NCBI GenBank assembly: GCA_946482295.1
Contig: CAMLRB010000106.1
Coordinates: forward strand, 1-12,266
Source: an uncultured Bacteriovorax sp.
Lineage (GTDB): Bacteria > Bdellovibrionota > Bacteriovoracia > Bacteriovoracales > Bacteriovoracaceae
Length of the DNA: 12,266 nucleotides
Direction of reading: 5' to 3'
Each line of letters starts with the position of its first letter. The first letter of the stretch is position 1. The notes under the pieces were generated by a model. The model worked only from the letters and a program-made list of their open reading frames with translations, was not told the DNA's origin and searched no databases. Of the stretch, positions 6,728 to 12,266 are shown piece by piece. The position numbers and the translations under genes are program-made.

Positions 6728-7726
6728 TCAGATGACCAATGTATCAAGTGTCTCGATAATTTTGCGGTAAGTGCTCTTCTTAAATTTCTGTACAAGTGCA
6801 TTTTGAATTTTTAAAACATCTGTCTGATAGAGTGGATTATCCTCTTTCTCTTTTAGATACTCTTCAATGAAAGCTTCAGAAATAAGAACAATTTTTGAGA
6901 GCGGTGAAATGTCATCCTTAAAGTCGATGGCAAATCCAATTCCGTTTGTCATTCCATGATGCTGTTTGATTAACAAGTCTGATCCTATCGGAGATCGCTT
7001 GTGAGTAATGATAATTTCCGCAGCTAAACGAGCATGGTTCAAAACGACTTCTTTTTCTTTATCACTTAATTGATCAGAAAAAAGAAGATCTTCTTCGAAC
7101 TTTAAATCAGGATGTTTCAAATAGATTGGCGCTAGCATGATGTCGTGGAAAAAGAGAACAAAATTAATTTTCTCAATTTGTTTATCTCCCCCCCATGATA
7201 CATTTTTGATGATGTGGTTACTGACAAAAGCTGCAAGCATGGCATGGCTATAGATATAGCCACTCTTGTTGCTGTTTAGAATATTGAGTAACCCTTTTAA
7301 GCTCGGAGTATCACGCGAGACTTCTTCCATGACTTTAGTACAGGCCGATGCGATGTTCATGATTTCGGCAACGGCGACAGGAGTTTGACCGAAAGTCTGG
7401 GCCACGAATTCAAATCCAGTTTCGAGGGCAGTGGCCTTCGTCTTTACATCTGTACCTTCTGTGTTTTTTATAAATTCACAGACTGCATCTGAAACAGCAT
7501 TCACAATCAGGAGACGATCAGAGGACAAAACATAAAGTCTAACAACTCCTTCACCTTCAAATTTACGAATAACCTGGGCCGCATCGTTCTTACGGGCAAC
7601 CATGACGTATTCATCACCACTATCGCGATGTTTTGTTAGCAAAAAGATAGGACATGGAATCGTACGAATGCGAACAAGAAATTTTGTATCCACACTGTAG
7701 TATTGTGGCATTTCCATTGAGGCCAT
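6728..7726 (-). CDS. HD-GYP-like phosphohydrolase with N-terminal shared module (332 aa)
   Basis: Residues 15-76 carry the shared module (IPCPIF at 23-28, VVRLYVLSSDRLLI at 61-74). Residues 145-330 form an HD-GYP-like domain that keeps most metal ligands: His161 in YSHAM, His194-Asp195 in FFHDIMLAP, His231 in NHARLA, and His256-His257. The GYP motif is degenerate (HHGMTNGIGFA), as in other family members that lack the tyrosine, for example Bd1817 of Bdellovibrio. It may bind metal and hydrolyse a cyclic dinucleotide, less certainly than a full HD-GYP enzyme. The ATG at 7726 has no usable ribosome binding site. Its frame continues upstream for 11 sense codons to the TAA that ends the receiver-like gene, so it looks like the second half of a split gene, perhaps translated by reinitiation. 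Joined, the two would be about as long as the 457-residue paralog. Confidence 0.78.
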   Translation of the reverse strand: MASMEMPQYYSVDTKFLVRIRTIPCPIFLLTKHRDSGDEYVMVARKNDAAQVIRKFEGEGVVRLYVLSSDRLLIVNAVSDAVCEFIKNTEGTDVKTKATALETGFEFVAQTFGQTPVAVAEIMNIASACTKVMEEVSRDTPSLKGLLNILNSNKSGYIYSHAMLAAFVSNHIIKNVSWGGDKQIEKINFVLFFHDIMLAPIYLKHPDLKFEEDLLFSDQLSDKEKEVVLNHARLAAEIIITHKRSPIGSDLLIKQHHGMTNGIGFAIDFKDDISPLSKIVLISEAFIEEYLKEKEDNPLYQTDVLKIQNALVQKFKKSTYRKIIETLDTLVI

Positions 7727-7759
7727 TTGTTTGGCCGTTACACCTAAAATTTTTGCACT

Positions 7760-7762
7760 TTA
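7760..7762 (-). other. Single in-frame TAA separating the receiver-like and HD frames
   Basis: The receiver frame (8077-7760) and the HD frame (from 7726) are in the same phase. Between them lie only this TAA and eleven sense codons, which encode a plausible linker (SAKILGVTAKQ). This looks like a gene fission or nonsense change in a receiver-module-HD gene; a sequencing error is also possible. Confidence 0.7.
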
Positions 7763-8077
7763 TTGAATGAGATTTTGCAAATGGAATGAGCTCGCAACAA
7801 CAACTGCTCCAGGAACTTCCACGCTTGGTTTACCGATGACGATTAAGGGAATGTTCGATTTAATTTTTTTTAAATGTTCACTCAACTCAGCTGCAATATC
7901 CTGACCATTGATCATATTCATGCAGATAATGAGATTGAATGAATTTTTATTGAGGATTTTAAGGGCTTCTTCAAAACTAGTAGTGAGACTGGTTTTTGTG
8001 GCCAAATAAACTTCTAAATTCGTGACATACAATTGATTTAAAATTTCATTATCAGAAATAATTAACGTTTCACTCAT
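7760..8077 (-). CDS. Stand-alone pseudo-receiver domain protein (105 aa)
   Basis: The sequence has the alternating hydrophobic strands of a CheY-like receiver (TLIISDNE at 4-11, FNLIICMNM in the middle, IPLIVIGKP further on), but the strand-3 Asp that would be phosphorylated is replaced (CMNM in place of the LD of a normal receiver). It also ends about 10-15 residues short of a full receiver, at the TAA at 7760. The ATG at 8077 has AAGGA six bases upstream, so it is well placed for translation. It resembles residues 1-115 of the 457-residue protein on the opposite strand. It probably acts with the HD protein encoded directly downstream in the same frame, or is its detached N-terminal half. 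Coding confidence is good; independent function is uncertain. Confidence 0.68.
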   Translation of the reverse strand: MSETLIISDNEILNQLYVTNLEVYLATKTSLTTSFEEALKILNKNSFNLIICMNMINGQDIAAELSEHLKKIKSNIPLIVIGKPSVEVPGAVVVASSFHLQNLIQ

Positions 8078-8164
8078 TTTCAGTCCTTAAAAGTCTTTCC
8101 TTTAGCTTAACACTTTACAGGAAAAAGTGAGGAGATTTACTTGATAATATGCTTGAACCCGACT

Positions 8165-8189
8165 AAATTCGAAGGATATGAAATTCGAA
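8165..8189. repeat. Direct repeat AAATTCGAA flanking the sfsA start codon
   Basis: AAATTCGAA occurs at 8165-8173 and 8181-8189, 16 bases apart, each containing the palindrome TTCGAA. The ribosome binding site and ATG of sfsA lie between and within them. The repeats may be chance, or a tandem site for a regulator. Confidence 0.25.
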
Positions 8190-8873
8190 ACACCTCTTCA
8201 TCGCGGAACTTTTTTAAAACGCTACAAACGATTTTTTGCCGATATTCAAGTTGGTGATGAAATCGTTGTTGCCCACACAGCAAATACCGGCTCAATGAAA
8301 ACATGTCTTGGTGACAACTGGCCTGCACTCATGAGCTTTCACGACTCTCCTACTCGAAAATTAAAATATTCTTTCGAGATGATTCATAATGGAAAGACGT
8401 GGATTGGAATCAATACGAGCATGACAAATCGTCTCGCAATTGAAGGAATTCAAAACGGGACAATAAAAGAATTGCAAGGCTACCAATCACTCAAGCCTGA
8501 AGCTAAAATTGGCCAATCTCGCATAGATATCCTTCTCTCCAATGGCGAAGCAGAACAATGTTATGTTGAAGTTAAAAACGTGACGTTAATCGATGATAAA
8601 GGCCATTGCATTTTTCCTGATGCCGTTACAGAACGCGGACAAAAACATCTCAACGAACTCTTAGAATTAAAAAAGAAAGGCATACGTACAGTCATGCTTT
8701 ACATCGTTCAAAGAGAAGATTGCACAAAATTTAAAATGGGACAAACTATTGACCCTGAATATGCTCGTCTTCTAAAAGAAGTTTCTGATTTTGGTGTGGA
8801 AGTTCTTGTGTATCAATGCGCGCTTTCACCAGAAGAAATTAAAGTTCATAAAAAACTAGAGATAGTGCCCTAA
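8178..8873 (+). CDS. sfsA: SfsA family DNA-binding/nuclease-fold protein
   Basis: All SfsA landmarks are present: RGTFLKRYKRFFAD (9-22) and HTANTGSMK (33-41) in the N-terminal OB-like part, then the PD-(D/E)xK-like core with SRIDILL (114-120, Asp117), YVEVKNVTL (129-137, Glu131 and Lys133) and FPDAVTERGQKHL (146-158). At 231 residues it matches the family (about 230-240). E. coli SfsA was described as stimulating maltose fermentation genes and binds DNA; its fold suggests a nuclease, but the molecular role is not settled. The ATG at 8178 has AAGGA only one base upstream, unusually tight, so translation may be modest. GATAAT at 8143-8148 is a possible -10, without a well-spaced -35. The gene is followed by a strong terminator and is divergent from the pseudo-receiver gene. 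Confidence 0.96.
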   Translation: MKFETPLHRGTFLKRYKRFFADIQVGDEIVVAHTANTGSMKTCLGDNWPALMSFHDSPTRKLKYSFEMIHNGKTWIGINTSMTNRLAIEGIQNGTIKELQGYQSLKPEAKIGQSRIDILLSNGEAEQCYVEVKNVTLIDDKGHCIFPDAVTERGQKHLNELLELKKKGIRTVMLYIVQREDCTKFKMGQTIDPEYARLLKEVSDFGVEVLVYQCALSPEEIKVHKKLEIVP

Positions 8874-8875
8874 CA

Positions 8876-8902
8876 AAAAAGGCCCGCTATGCGGGCCTTT
8901 TT
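8876..8902. terminator. Bidirectional intrinsic terminator between sfsA and the 55-residue gene
   Basis: AAAAA-GGCCCGC pairs with GCGGGCC-TTTTT around a three-base TAT loop, giving a 12-pair stem with A-run and T-run on both strands. It begins two bases after the sfsA stop and lies 22 bases beyond the stop of the convergent small gene, so it serves both. Confidence 0.92.
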
Positions 8903-8924
8903 AAATAAGATCAGCTCATAAATA

Positions 8925-9092
8925 TTAAGCTGCTTTTTTGTCTTTATTGTAATTGAATTCACCAGTCACAACATTGCCTGAATTTTTCTCTTTGTGACCT
9001 TCCATAAGCTTCAGGTGATTCTGCGCCTTGATTTCTTTGGTCGTCAGTTTCTTTTTACCGTGCTTACTTTTGTTACTGTGCTTGTCACCCAT
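8925..9092 (-). CDS. Small lysine-rich protein of unknown function (55 aa)
   Basis: ATG at 9092 with the consensus GAGGAGG seven bases upstream opens a 55-codon frame ending in TAA at 8925. The protein is highly charged: the first half is rich in Lys and His (MGDKHSNKSKHGKKK at 1-15), followed by TTKEIKAQNHLKLMEGHKEK (17-36) and an Asn/Lys tail ending KDKKAA. It has no signal peptide, membrane segment or cysteine, and is strongly basic. Such a composition suits a nucleic-acid- or ribosome-associated small protein, but I recognise no family. A plausible promoter (TTTAAA-N17-TACAAT) lies 36-64 bases upstream and the shared terminator lies downstream, so it appears to be a complete single-gene unit. 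The strong ribosome binding site and complete transcription unit are the main evidence that it is real. Confidence 0.75.
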   Translation of the reverse strand: MGDKHSNKSKHGKKKLTTKEIKAQNHLKLMEGHKEKNSGNVVTGEFNYNKDKKAA

Positions 9093-9127
9093 GGGACTAC
9101 CTCCTCAAACATACTTGGCACTTTGTT

Positions 9128-9156
9128 ATTGTAACTAACGTATCGGCGCTTTTAAA
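9128..9156 (-). promoter_or_regulatory. Candidate promoter of the 55-residue gene
   Basis: On the minus strand TTTAAA (9156-9151) and TACAAT (9133-9128) are separated by 17 bases, matching the sigma70 consensus at four and five of six positions. The transcript would begin near 9121, giving a leader of about 29 bases that includes the GAGGAGG site. Confidence 0.45.
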
Positions 9157-9318
9157 AAATACTTTAGCTTTTTACTCAGCTTTTAAGTGCTTGGGATACT
9201 TAGCGAGTTAAAACTTTCCTTAATAATTTCTTAAATTTAGACCACTTTTAGAGGCATCAGTGGAAATTTGACCATCCATCTTTGACACCACCACCTCTCA
9301 ACCCACTGCGTCAATCAA

Positions 9319-9434
9319 CCCCTTAAAGACCTATACCCGACTCATAAGGGCCAATATGTCTCCACTTTCCTTGGCACAGGCCATGCACTAAGGGGCAAGA
9401 CCAAAATTAAAATGAACTTGGTATCTTTAGGGGG
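9319..9434 (+). promoter_or_regulatory. Possible switching leader of the 166-residue secreted protein gene
   Basis: CCCCTTAAAG (9319-9328) can form ten pairs, one of them G-U, with CTTTAGGGGG (9425-9434), which is the ribosome binding site of the next gene. The same element can pair with TAAGGG (9345-9350) or TAAGGGG (9389-9395). These exclusive pairings could switch translation on and off. No transcription start was identified, so this remains inference. Confidence 0.3.
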
Positions 9435-9439
9435 AAACC

Positions 9440-9940
9440 ATGAATCCATCGCTTTATTTGTTCTTGTTTTTTGCTCTCATCACTTGCGGAAAAGTACTCG
9501 CAAAAGAAGACGTGATTGCAACAATCACCAACGATGAAATTAAAGAAAAATATACATTCGTTGCTCAAACGGATGAAGTGAACAACACAATCAAAGCTTT
9601 TTTCAAAGACGACTATATCAATGGAAAAAAAATTGAACGTGAACTTCTTCCAAGCCAGGAACTCACTCGCGATGGTGTTATTCTTGAGAAACGTGGTGAA
9701 CACACCGTCATTAATTTAAAGAGTGAGAACTTTGATAGTGCTCAAGGTGGAATGGTGACAATTGATACGCTTTACAACGGTATCAATGGAGAACGTAAAG
9801 AGTACGATTTACATCTCGCAAAATCTGCTGCGGGTTGGAGACTTTTCCGTGGAGATAAAATCATTTCGAAGTTACATATTGAAGTGAACAAGAAAGCACT
9901 GATTGGTGCAGTTGGTGTGAAAAATATTAAAATGGAGTAG
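9440..9940 (+). CDS. Secreted protein of unknown function (166 aa)
   Basis: ATG at 9440 follows a strong AGGGGG site at 9430-9434. Residues 1-21 are a signal peptide with likely cleavage after Val-Leu-Ala at 21. Cys16 lies within the hydrophobic core, but Thr before it does not make a proper lipobox, so I call it an ordinary exported protein. The mature protein has no cysteine, is charged, and looks rich in beta strands: repeated short hydrophobic/polar alternations such as EDVIATITNDE (23-33), HTVINLKSE and GGMVTIDTLY. Its C-terminal part contains AAGWRLFRGDKIISKL, resembling small periplasmic domains that end with a Gly-Trp-Arg-Leu strand, but I assign no family. The stop codon lies within the stem of a hairpin shared with the convergent PilZ-like gene. 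Confidence 0.8.
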   Translation: MNPSLYLFLFFALITCGKVLAKEDVIATITNDEIKEKYTFVAQTDEVNNTIKAFFKDDYINGKKIERELLPSQELTRDGVILEKRGEHTVINLKSENFDSAQGGMVTIDTLYNGINGERKEYDLHLAKSAAGWRLFRGDKIISKLHIEVNKKALIGAVGVKNIKME

Positions 9941-9956
9941 CCATCGGCTACTCCAT
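9932..9956. terminator. Hairpin terminator between convergent genes, overlapping a stop codon
   Basis: ATGGAGTAGCC (9932-9942) pairs perfectly with GGCTACTCCAT (9946-9956) around ATC. On the minus strand it is directly followed by TTTTAATATTTTT, which fits termination of the PilZ-like gene (stop at 9969). On the plus strand the T-run comes eight bases later (9963-9969), so it is weaker there. The TAG of the 166-residue gene lies in the left arm. Confidence 0.7.
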
Positions 9957-9968
9957 CCCTTACCTTTT

Positions 9969-10931
9969 TTAAGCGGCCCGCTTCGTAAATTGTTTATTTC
10001 TCTTCATTGCTTCGAACTCGTTGAGTTCATTTGCAAAAAAGTTTTTCGTTCTCTCTACTAAGCGCGAAAAAACATTCTTTAAATCAGTTTCATGTTCGAC
10101 AGGAACAAGATCTTCATAACGACAGAAAATGTAAAACTCCTCATCTGGACTACGTTTAGCATTGTTCAAGTTTCCGTAGAAATTAAGAATGCGAGATTCC
10201 AGTTTGTAGAGCATGCAATCTTTTTCAACAGTCATTTCGTGCTGATCTAACTTCTTCAATCCATCTTCAATTGAATGATATTCGATTTTCTTGTAAGGAG
10301 TGACAGGAATTTTTAATTCTAAAGTCTCAGAGTTTTTAATCTTATTCAGAAAATTTTTATCGGTAATTTTGAAAATAAATCCAAATTCAGAAAGCTGATG
10401 AATCATGACTTTGTCTTCGTATACTTTGACATCGTTGTCCAATTTGAAATGAACTGGAATCGTCGCATTCAAACGGAATGAGCGAAGTGTGTAATGTTCT
10501 AGGAGAATTTTTCTCATAACGAATTGAGCATATATATCTTTATCCAGCCAACGCATAGAAGTCAGCGTGAAGTATGGCCCCTGCTCACTATCAACGGAAA
10601 AAAGAATCTCGTCTTTTCTCTCGAACCACGTCAGACGAAGACGGCTGTCGAGATACGATTCATAAAGTGAGAAGAGATCCGTGCGAATAACCTTCACTTT
10701 GTTGCACAACCAGATTTGCTGTTGTTTCAGCTGTTGAAGAGTGTCGTTTAATTTCATGAGATGGAAATTATTATTAAAATTTTTATAATGTCTTCTTTGA
10801 GCAAGACATGTTTGATCCCAGTTTGCCCAATGAAAAGATAACTCTTTAGTCAGTTTTAGGTGCTCAGTGAGATCGCGTGATCCTAGATAGTCTTTTAAAG
10901 TTGTAGGATTTGCGACGTTTTTTGGACCCAT
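9969..10931 (-). CDS. PilZ-like domain protein (320 aa)
   Basis: No single family is obvious. Residues 145-210 resemble a PilZ domain, the usual cyclic-di-GMP receptor: LRSFRLNATIPVHF (149-162) matches the arginine-containing entry motif, one residue short of RxxxR, and HQLSEFGFIFKI (178-189) matches (D/N)xSxxG with Gln in place of Asp/Asn. The N-terminal 100 residues are charged and partly helical, with a likely coiled segment at 58-72 (LQQLKQQQ). The C-terminal 100 residues are also helical and basic at the end (KRNKQFTKRAA). No signal peptide or membrane segment is present, so it is cytoplasmic. ATG at 10931 has GGAG eight bases upstream. It is divergent from the third HD-like protein gene, which supports a cyclic-dinucleotide role, but both ligand motifs are imperfect and binding is uncertain. 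Confidence 0.62.
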   Translation of the reverse strand: MGPKNVANPTTLKDYLGSRDLTEHLKLTKELSFHWANWDQTCLAQRRHYKNFNNNFHLMKLNDTLQQLKQQQIWLCNKVKVIRTDLFSLYESYLDSRLRLTWFERKDEILFSVDSEQGPYFTLTSMRWLDKDIYAQFVMRKILLEHYTLRSFRLNATIPVHFKLDNDVKVYEDKVMIHQLSEFGFIFKITDKNFLNKIKNSETLELKIPVTPYKKIEYHSIEDGLKKLDQHEMTVEKDCMLYKLESRILNFYGNLNNAKRSPDEEFYIFCRYEDLVPVEHETDLKNVFSRLVERTKNFFANELNEFEAMKRNKQFTKRAA

Positions 10932-11001
10932 AGAAATCTCTCCGCGAAAGTAAAGAAAGCTAATAATGAGTTCATTTTAAGGCATGCCAGAGCAAAATAT
11001 T

Positions 11002-11100
11002 CGCCTAAAAAAGAGTCCTGCCAATGGTCTTGAAATTATTCCCTTTCCTAAAAATTCATTTATCGGACAAAAGAGTAAAAAATGAGTCTTTTTTCAGGCG
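11002..11100. repeat. Imperfect inverted repeat in the divergent intergenic region
   Basis: CGCCTAAAAAAGAGTC (11002-11017) is mirrored by GAGTCTTTTTTCAGGCG (11084-11100) with one bulged C and one mismatch, 66 bases apart. It lies between the PilZ-like gene and the third HD gene and could be a paired regulator site or a large stem-loop. Confidence 0.35.
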
Positions 11101-11125
11101 TTCGGGACGAAGTTATTGGAATTAA

Positions 11126-11134
11126 TGTTATAAT
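11126..11134 (+). promoter_or_regulatory. Extended -10 promoter directly before the 335-residue HD protein gene
   Basis: TGTTATAAT is a perfect TATAAT with the extended TGn element; no good -35 is visible. Transcription would start near 11141, only two or three bases before the ATG at 11144. Confidence 0.55.
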
Positions 11135-11143
11135 CGAAAAGAT

Positions 11144-12151
11144 ATGAAAAATCCTTTTGATGTCCTTGAACAAAATGCGCTGAACTTTCGCCTGACTCCT
11201 ATTTCATTCAGGGAGATCTTCTTTATTGCTGAATGTCCTTGTGATGTTTACGGACAGGTTGATGGTCTCTTCAAAGTGGTTCTTCATAAACGTGCTGAAA
11301 TTACCAATTCAGTTTTAAAAGATCTTCTTCAAAGAAAACTCCCTAATCTCTTTGTTATTGAAGATGATCGAGTTCATCTCCGCCACGCTCAACAAGAAAA
11401 TTTGAGAAATGTTACTCGCTCACTCTCTATTGGTGATCCACTCGAAAAAGCTCGTCTGCAAACCAACCTGCTGACTTTGAATCTTGGTTATCTCTATGAA
11501 GATCCAACTGATGATTCCCTACTTTCATTGCAAGTCCAAAGTGCCAAGAATCTGGCCACGTTTCTTTTTAATAAACCTCAGATCCATGAATCGCTCTATA
11601 AAGAATTTATTAAACAAGGTCATCATTATATCTTCGCTCAGCCCTTTATCTCGACTCTCTTTTTATTAGGGGTCATGAAGCAATCACGTCTCTATATTGA
11701 TAAAGACATTGAACTCTTTTTTCTCACGAGTTATTTTAAAGACATTGGAATGTCGGCCATCCCTGTTGAAAAATATAATGACGAACATCTCTCAGATGCG
11801 GATAAACTTTTGCTCGCAAGTCACCCGCAACTTTCTGTGAATATTTTAAAAGGTCGAGTGCCCCTACCGCCAAACTTTCTCAAAATTATTGAAAACCACC
11901 ACATCTACAGTACGCTGACGAATCAACACAATCTGGCCACGCGTGATGATCCGAATAATATTTACGGATTTGAAACAATGATGATTTCCGTTATGGATAC
12001 CGTGGCCGCAATGATTACAGATCGTCCTTTCAGAAAATCTGAATCACTCTTTCGCTCGCTTGATCTCATTTGCCTTTTGATTGGTGAACAATATCCTCAG
12101 GAATTTAAATTGATCGTTTTGTACTTCAAAAATTTTTTCAAGAACGTGTGA
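11144..12151 (+). CDS. Degenerate HD-GYP-like protein with N-terminal shared module (335 aa)
   Basis: Residues 25-82 hold the shared module (CPCDVYGQVDGLFKVVL at 31-47, LPNLFVIEDDRVHL at 66-79). Residues 150-330 follow the HD-GYP layout: YFKDIGMSAIP (197-207) in place of LLHDIGKIxxP, so the first His of HD is Lys199; SHPQLSVNIL (226-235); ENHHIYSTL (250-258), which keeps the two His but lacks the DGxGYP part; and MDTVAAMITDRPFRK (284-298), matching the family's aDxxDA-T-xRPYR segment with Asp285. The early His is also missing (AQPFIST). Metal binding is therefore incomplete and catalysis unlikely; a sensor or scaffold role is inferred. No receiver domain is present. There is no ribosome binding site, and the promoter lies so close that the mRNA should be nearly leaderless. 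The gene is divergent from the PilZ-like gene. Confidence 0.8.
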   Translation: MKNPFDVLEQNALNFRLTPISFREIFFIAECPCDVYGQVDGLFKVVLHKRAEITNSVLKDLLQRKLPNLFVIEDDRVHLRHAQQENLRNVTRSLSIGDPLEKARLQTNLLTLNLGYLYEDPTDDSLLSLQVQSAKNLATFLFNKPQIHESLYKEFIKQGHHYIFAQPFISTLFLLGVMKQSRLYIDKDIELFFLTSYFKDIGMSAIPVEKYNDEHLSDADKLLLASHPQLSVNILKGRVPLPPNFLKIIENHHIYSTLTNQHNLATRDDPNNIYGFETMMISVMDTVAAMITDRPFRKSESLFRSLDLICLLIGEQYPQEFKLIVLYFKNFFKNV

Positions 12152-12204
12152 TTCACTCGCCTCGATTGGTTGAGTAATTCCCTCCTGCATAAAATTCTTT
12201 TCAA

Positions 12205-12235
12205 AGTGTTGTCGTGCATGAAACACTGAGTGCAT
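12205..12235. promoter_or_regulatory. Dyads upstream of the gene beyond the right edge
   Basis: AGTGTT (12205-12210) and AACACT (12222-12227) are perfect inverted repeats, and CACTGAGTG (12224-12232) is a smaller dyad overlapping the right arm. TGCAT occurs three times (12186, 12215, 12231). TATATA directly after could be a -10 element, but no -35 has good spacing. Confidence 0.25.
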
Positions 12236-12257
12236 ATATACATTGCCGATTAATTCT

Positions 12258-12264
12258 AGGGAGG
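12258..12264 (+). promoter_or_regulatory. Ribosome binding site of a plus-strand gene starting beyond the window
   Basis: AGGGAGG is a strong Shine-Dalgarno sequence two bases from the right edge, with no start codon left in the window. A plus-strand gene is expected to begin within about ten bases outside. Confidence 0.5.
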
Positions 12265-12266
12265 GA

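Larger units (their letters stand above)
9093..9439. other. 347-base intergenic region with promoter of the small gene and possible structured leader
   Basis: I find no gene here. The left end (9128-9156) holds the minus-strand promoter of the 55-residue gene. The middle has a CCACT/AGTGG inverted repeat (9242-9263) and two TTGAC sequences (9268 and 9282) without matching -10 elements. The right end holds CCCCTTAAAG (9319-9328), which can pair with three downstream G-rich segments including the ribosome binding site of the gene at 9440. Confidence 0.6.

Noticed and set aside
9282..9287. Perfect TTGACA as a -35 element for the gene at 9440
   Set aside because: No -10-like sequence lies 15-19 bases downstream.
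9440..9490. Lipoprotein reading of the 166-residue protein with Cys16
   Set aside because: Thr precedes the Cys and the hydrophobic core continues past it; cleavage after Ala21 fits better.
12152..12180. Terminator after the third HD gene (ACTC/GAGT stem)
   Set aside because: The stem is short with a large loop and no T-run follows.
12044..12235. A 63-codon minus-strand frame at the right end
   Set aside because: It is mostly antisense to the HD-like protein, lacks a ribosome binding site and resembles nothing.
1..12266. tRNA, rRNA, CRISPR arrays or insertion sequences
   Set aside because: No cloverleaf, repeat-spacer pattern, transposase or terminal inverted repeats were seen on reading both strands.

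Overview
The window is AT-rich and gene-dense, with no RNA genes, insertion sequences or CRISPR. Three things suggest a predatory Bdellovibrionota/Bacteriovoracales-type bacterium: several HD-GYP-like proteins with degenerate active sites, short secreted proteins of no recognisable family, and a bacterial-type citrate synthase followed by an Rsm22-like methyltransferase. This placement is inferred from gene style; no taxonomic marker is present.

Left part (1-5195, all minus strand). Reading leftwards, the genes are orotate phosphoribosyltransferase (pyrE), type II citrate synthase (gltA), an Rsm22-family methyltransferase, a 155-residue secreted protein, and a large Cys-rich secreted protein that runs off the left edge. 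gltA is followed at once by a strong intrinsic terminator. That terminator lies inside the N-terminal codons of the longest possible Rsm22 reading frame, so either the frame starts further in or its expression depends on read-through.

Centre (5353-8077). Two proteins of the same architecture (receiver-like domain, a short P-C/Y-x-V/I-Y/F module, HD-GYP-like domain) face each other tail to tail with one base between their stop codons. The plus-strand copy is intact at 457 residues but has lost most catalytic residues. The minus-strand copy keeps most metal-binding residues but is split by a single in-frame TAA into a 105-residue pseudo-receiver and a 332-residue HD protein. A third relative (335 residues, without a receiver) lies at 11144-12151. 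All three share the same module before the HD region, and a PilZ-like protein lies divergent to the third. Together these suggest a lineage-specific cyclic-di-GMP-like or adaptor signalling family; this is the most interesting content of the window.

Right part (8178-12266). This holds sfsA with a strong bidirectional terminator, an unrecognised 55-residue lysine-rich protein with a consensus ribosome binding site, a 347-base region without a gene that may form a structured leader, a 166-residue secreted protein, the PilZ-like protein, the third HD protein (apparently with a near-leaderless mRNA), and at the right edge the ribosome binding site of a plus-strand gene that begins just outside the window.
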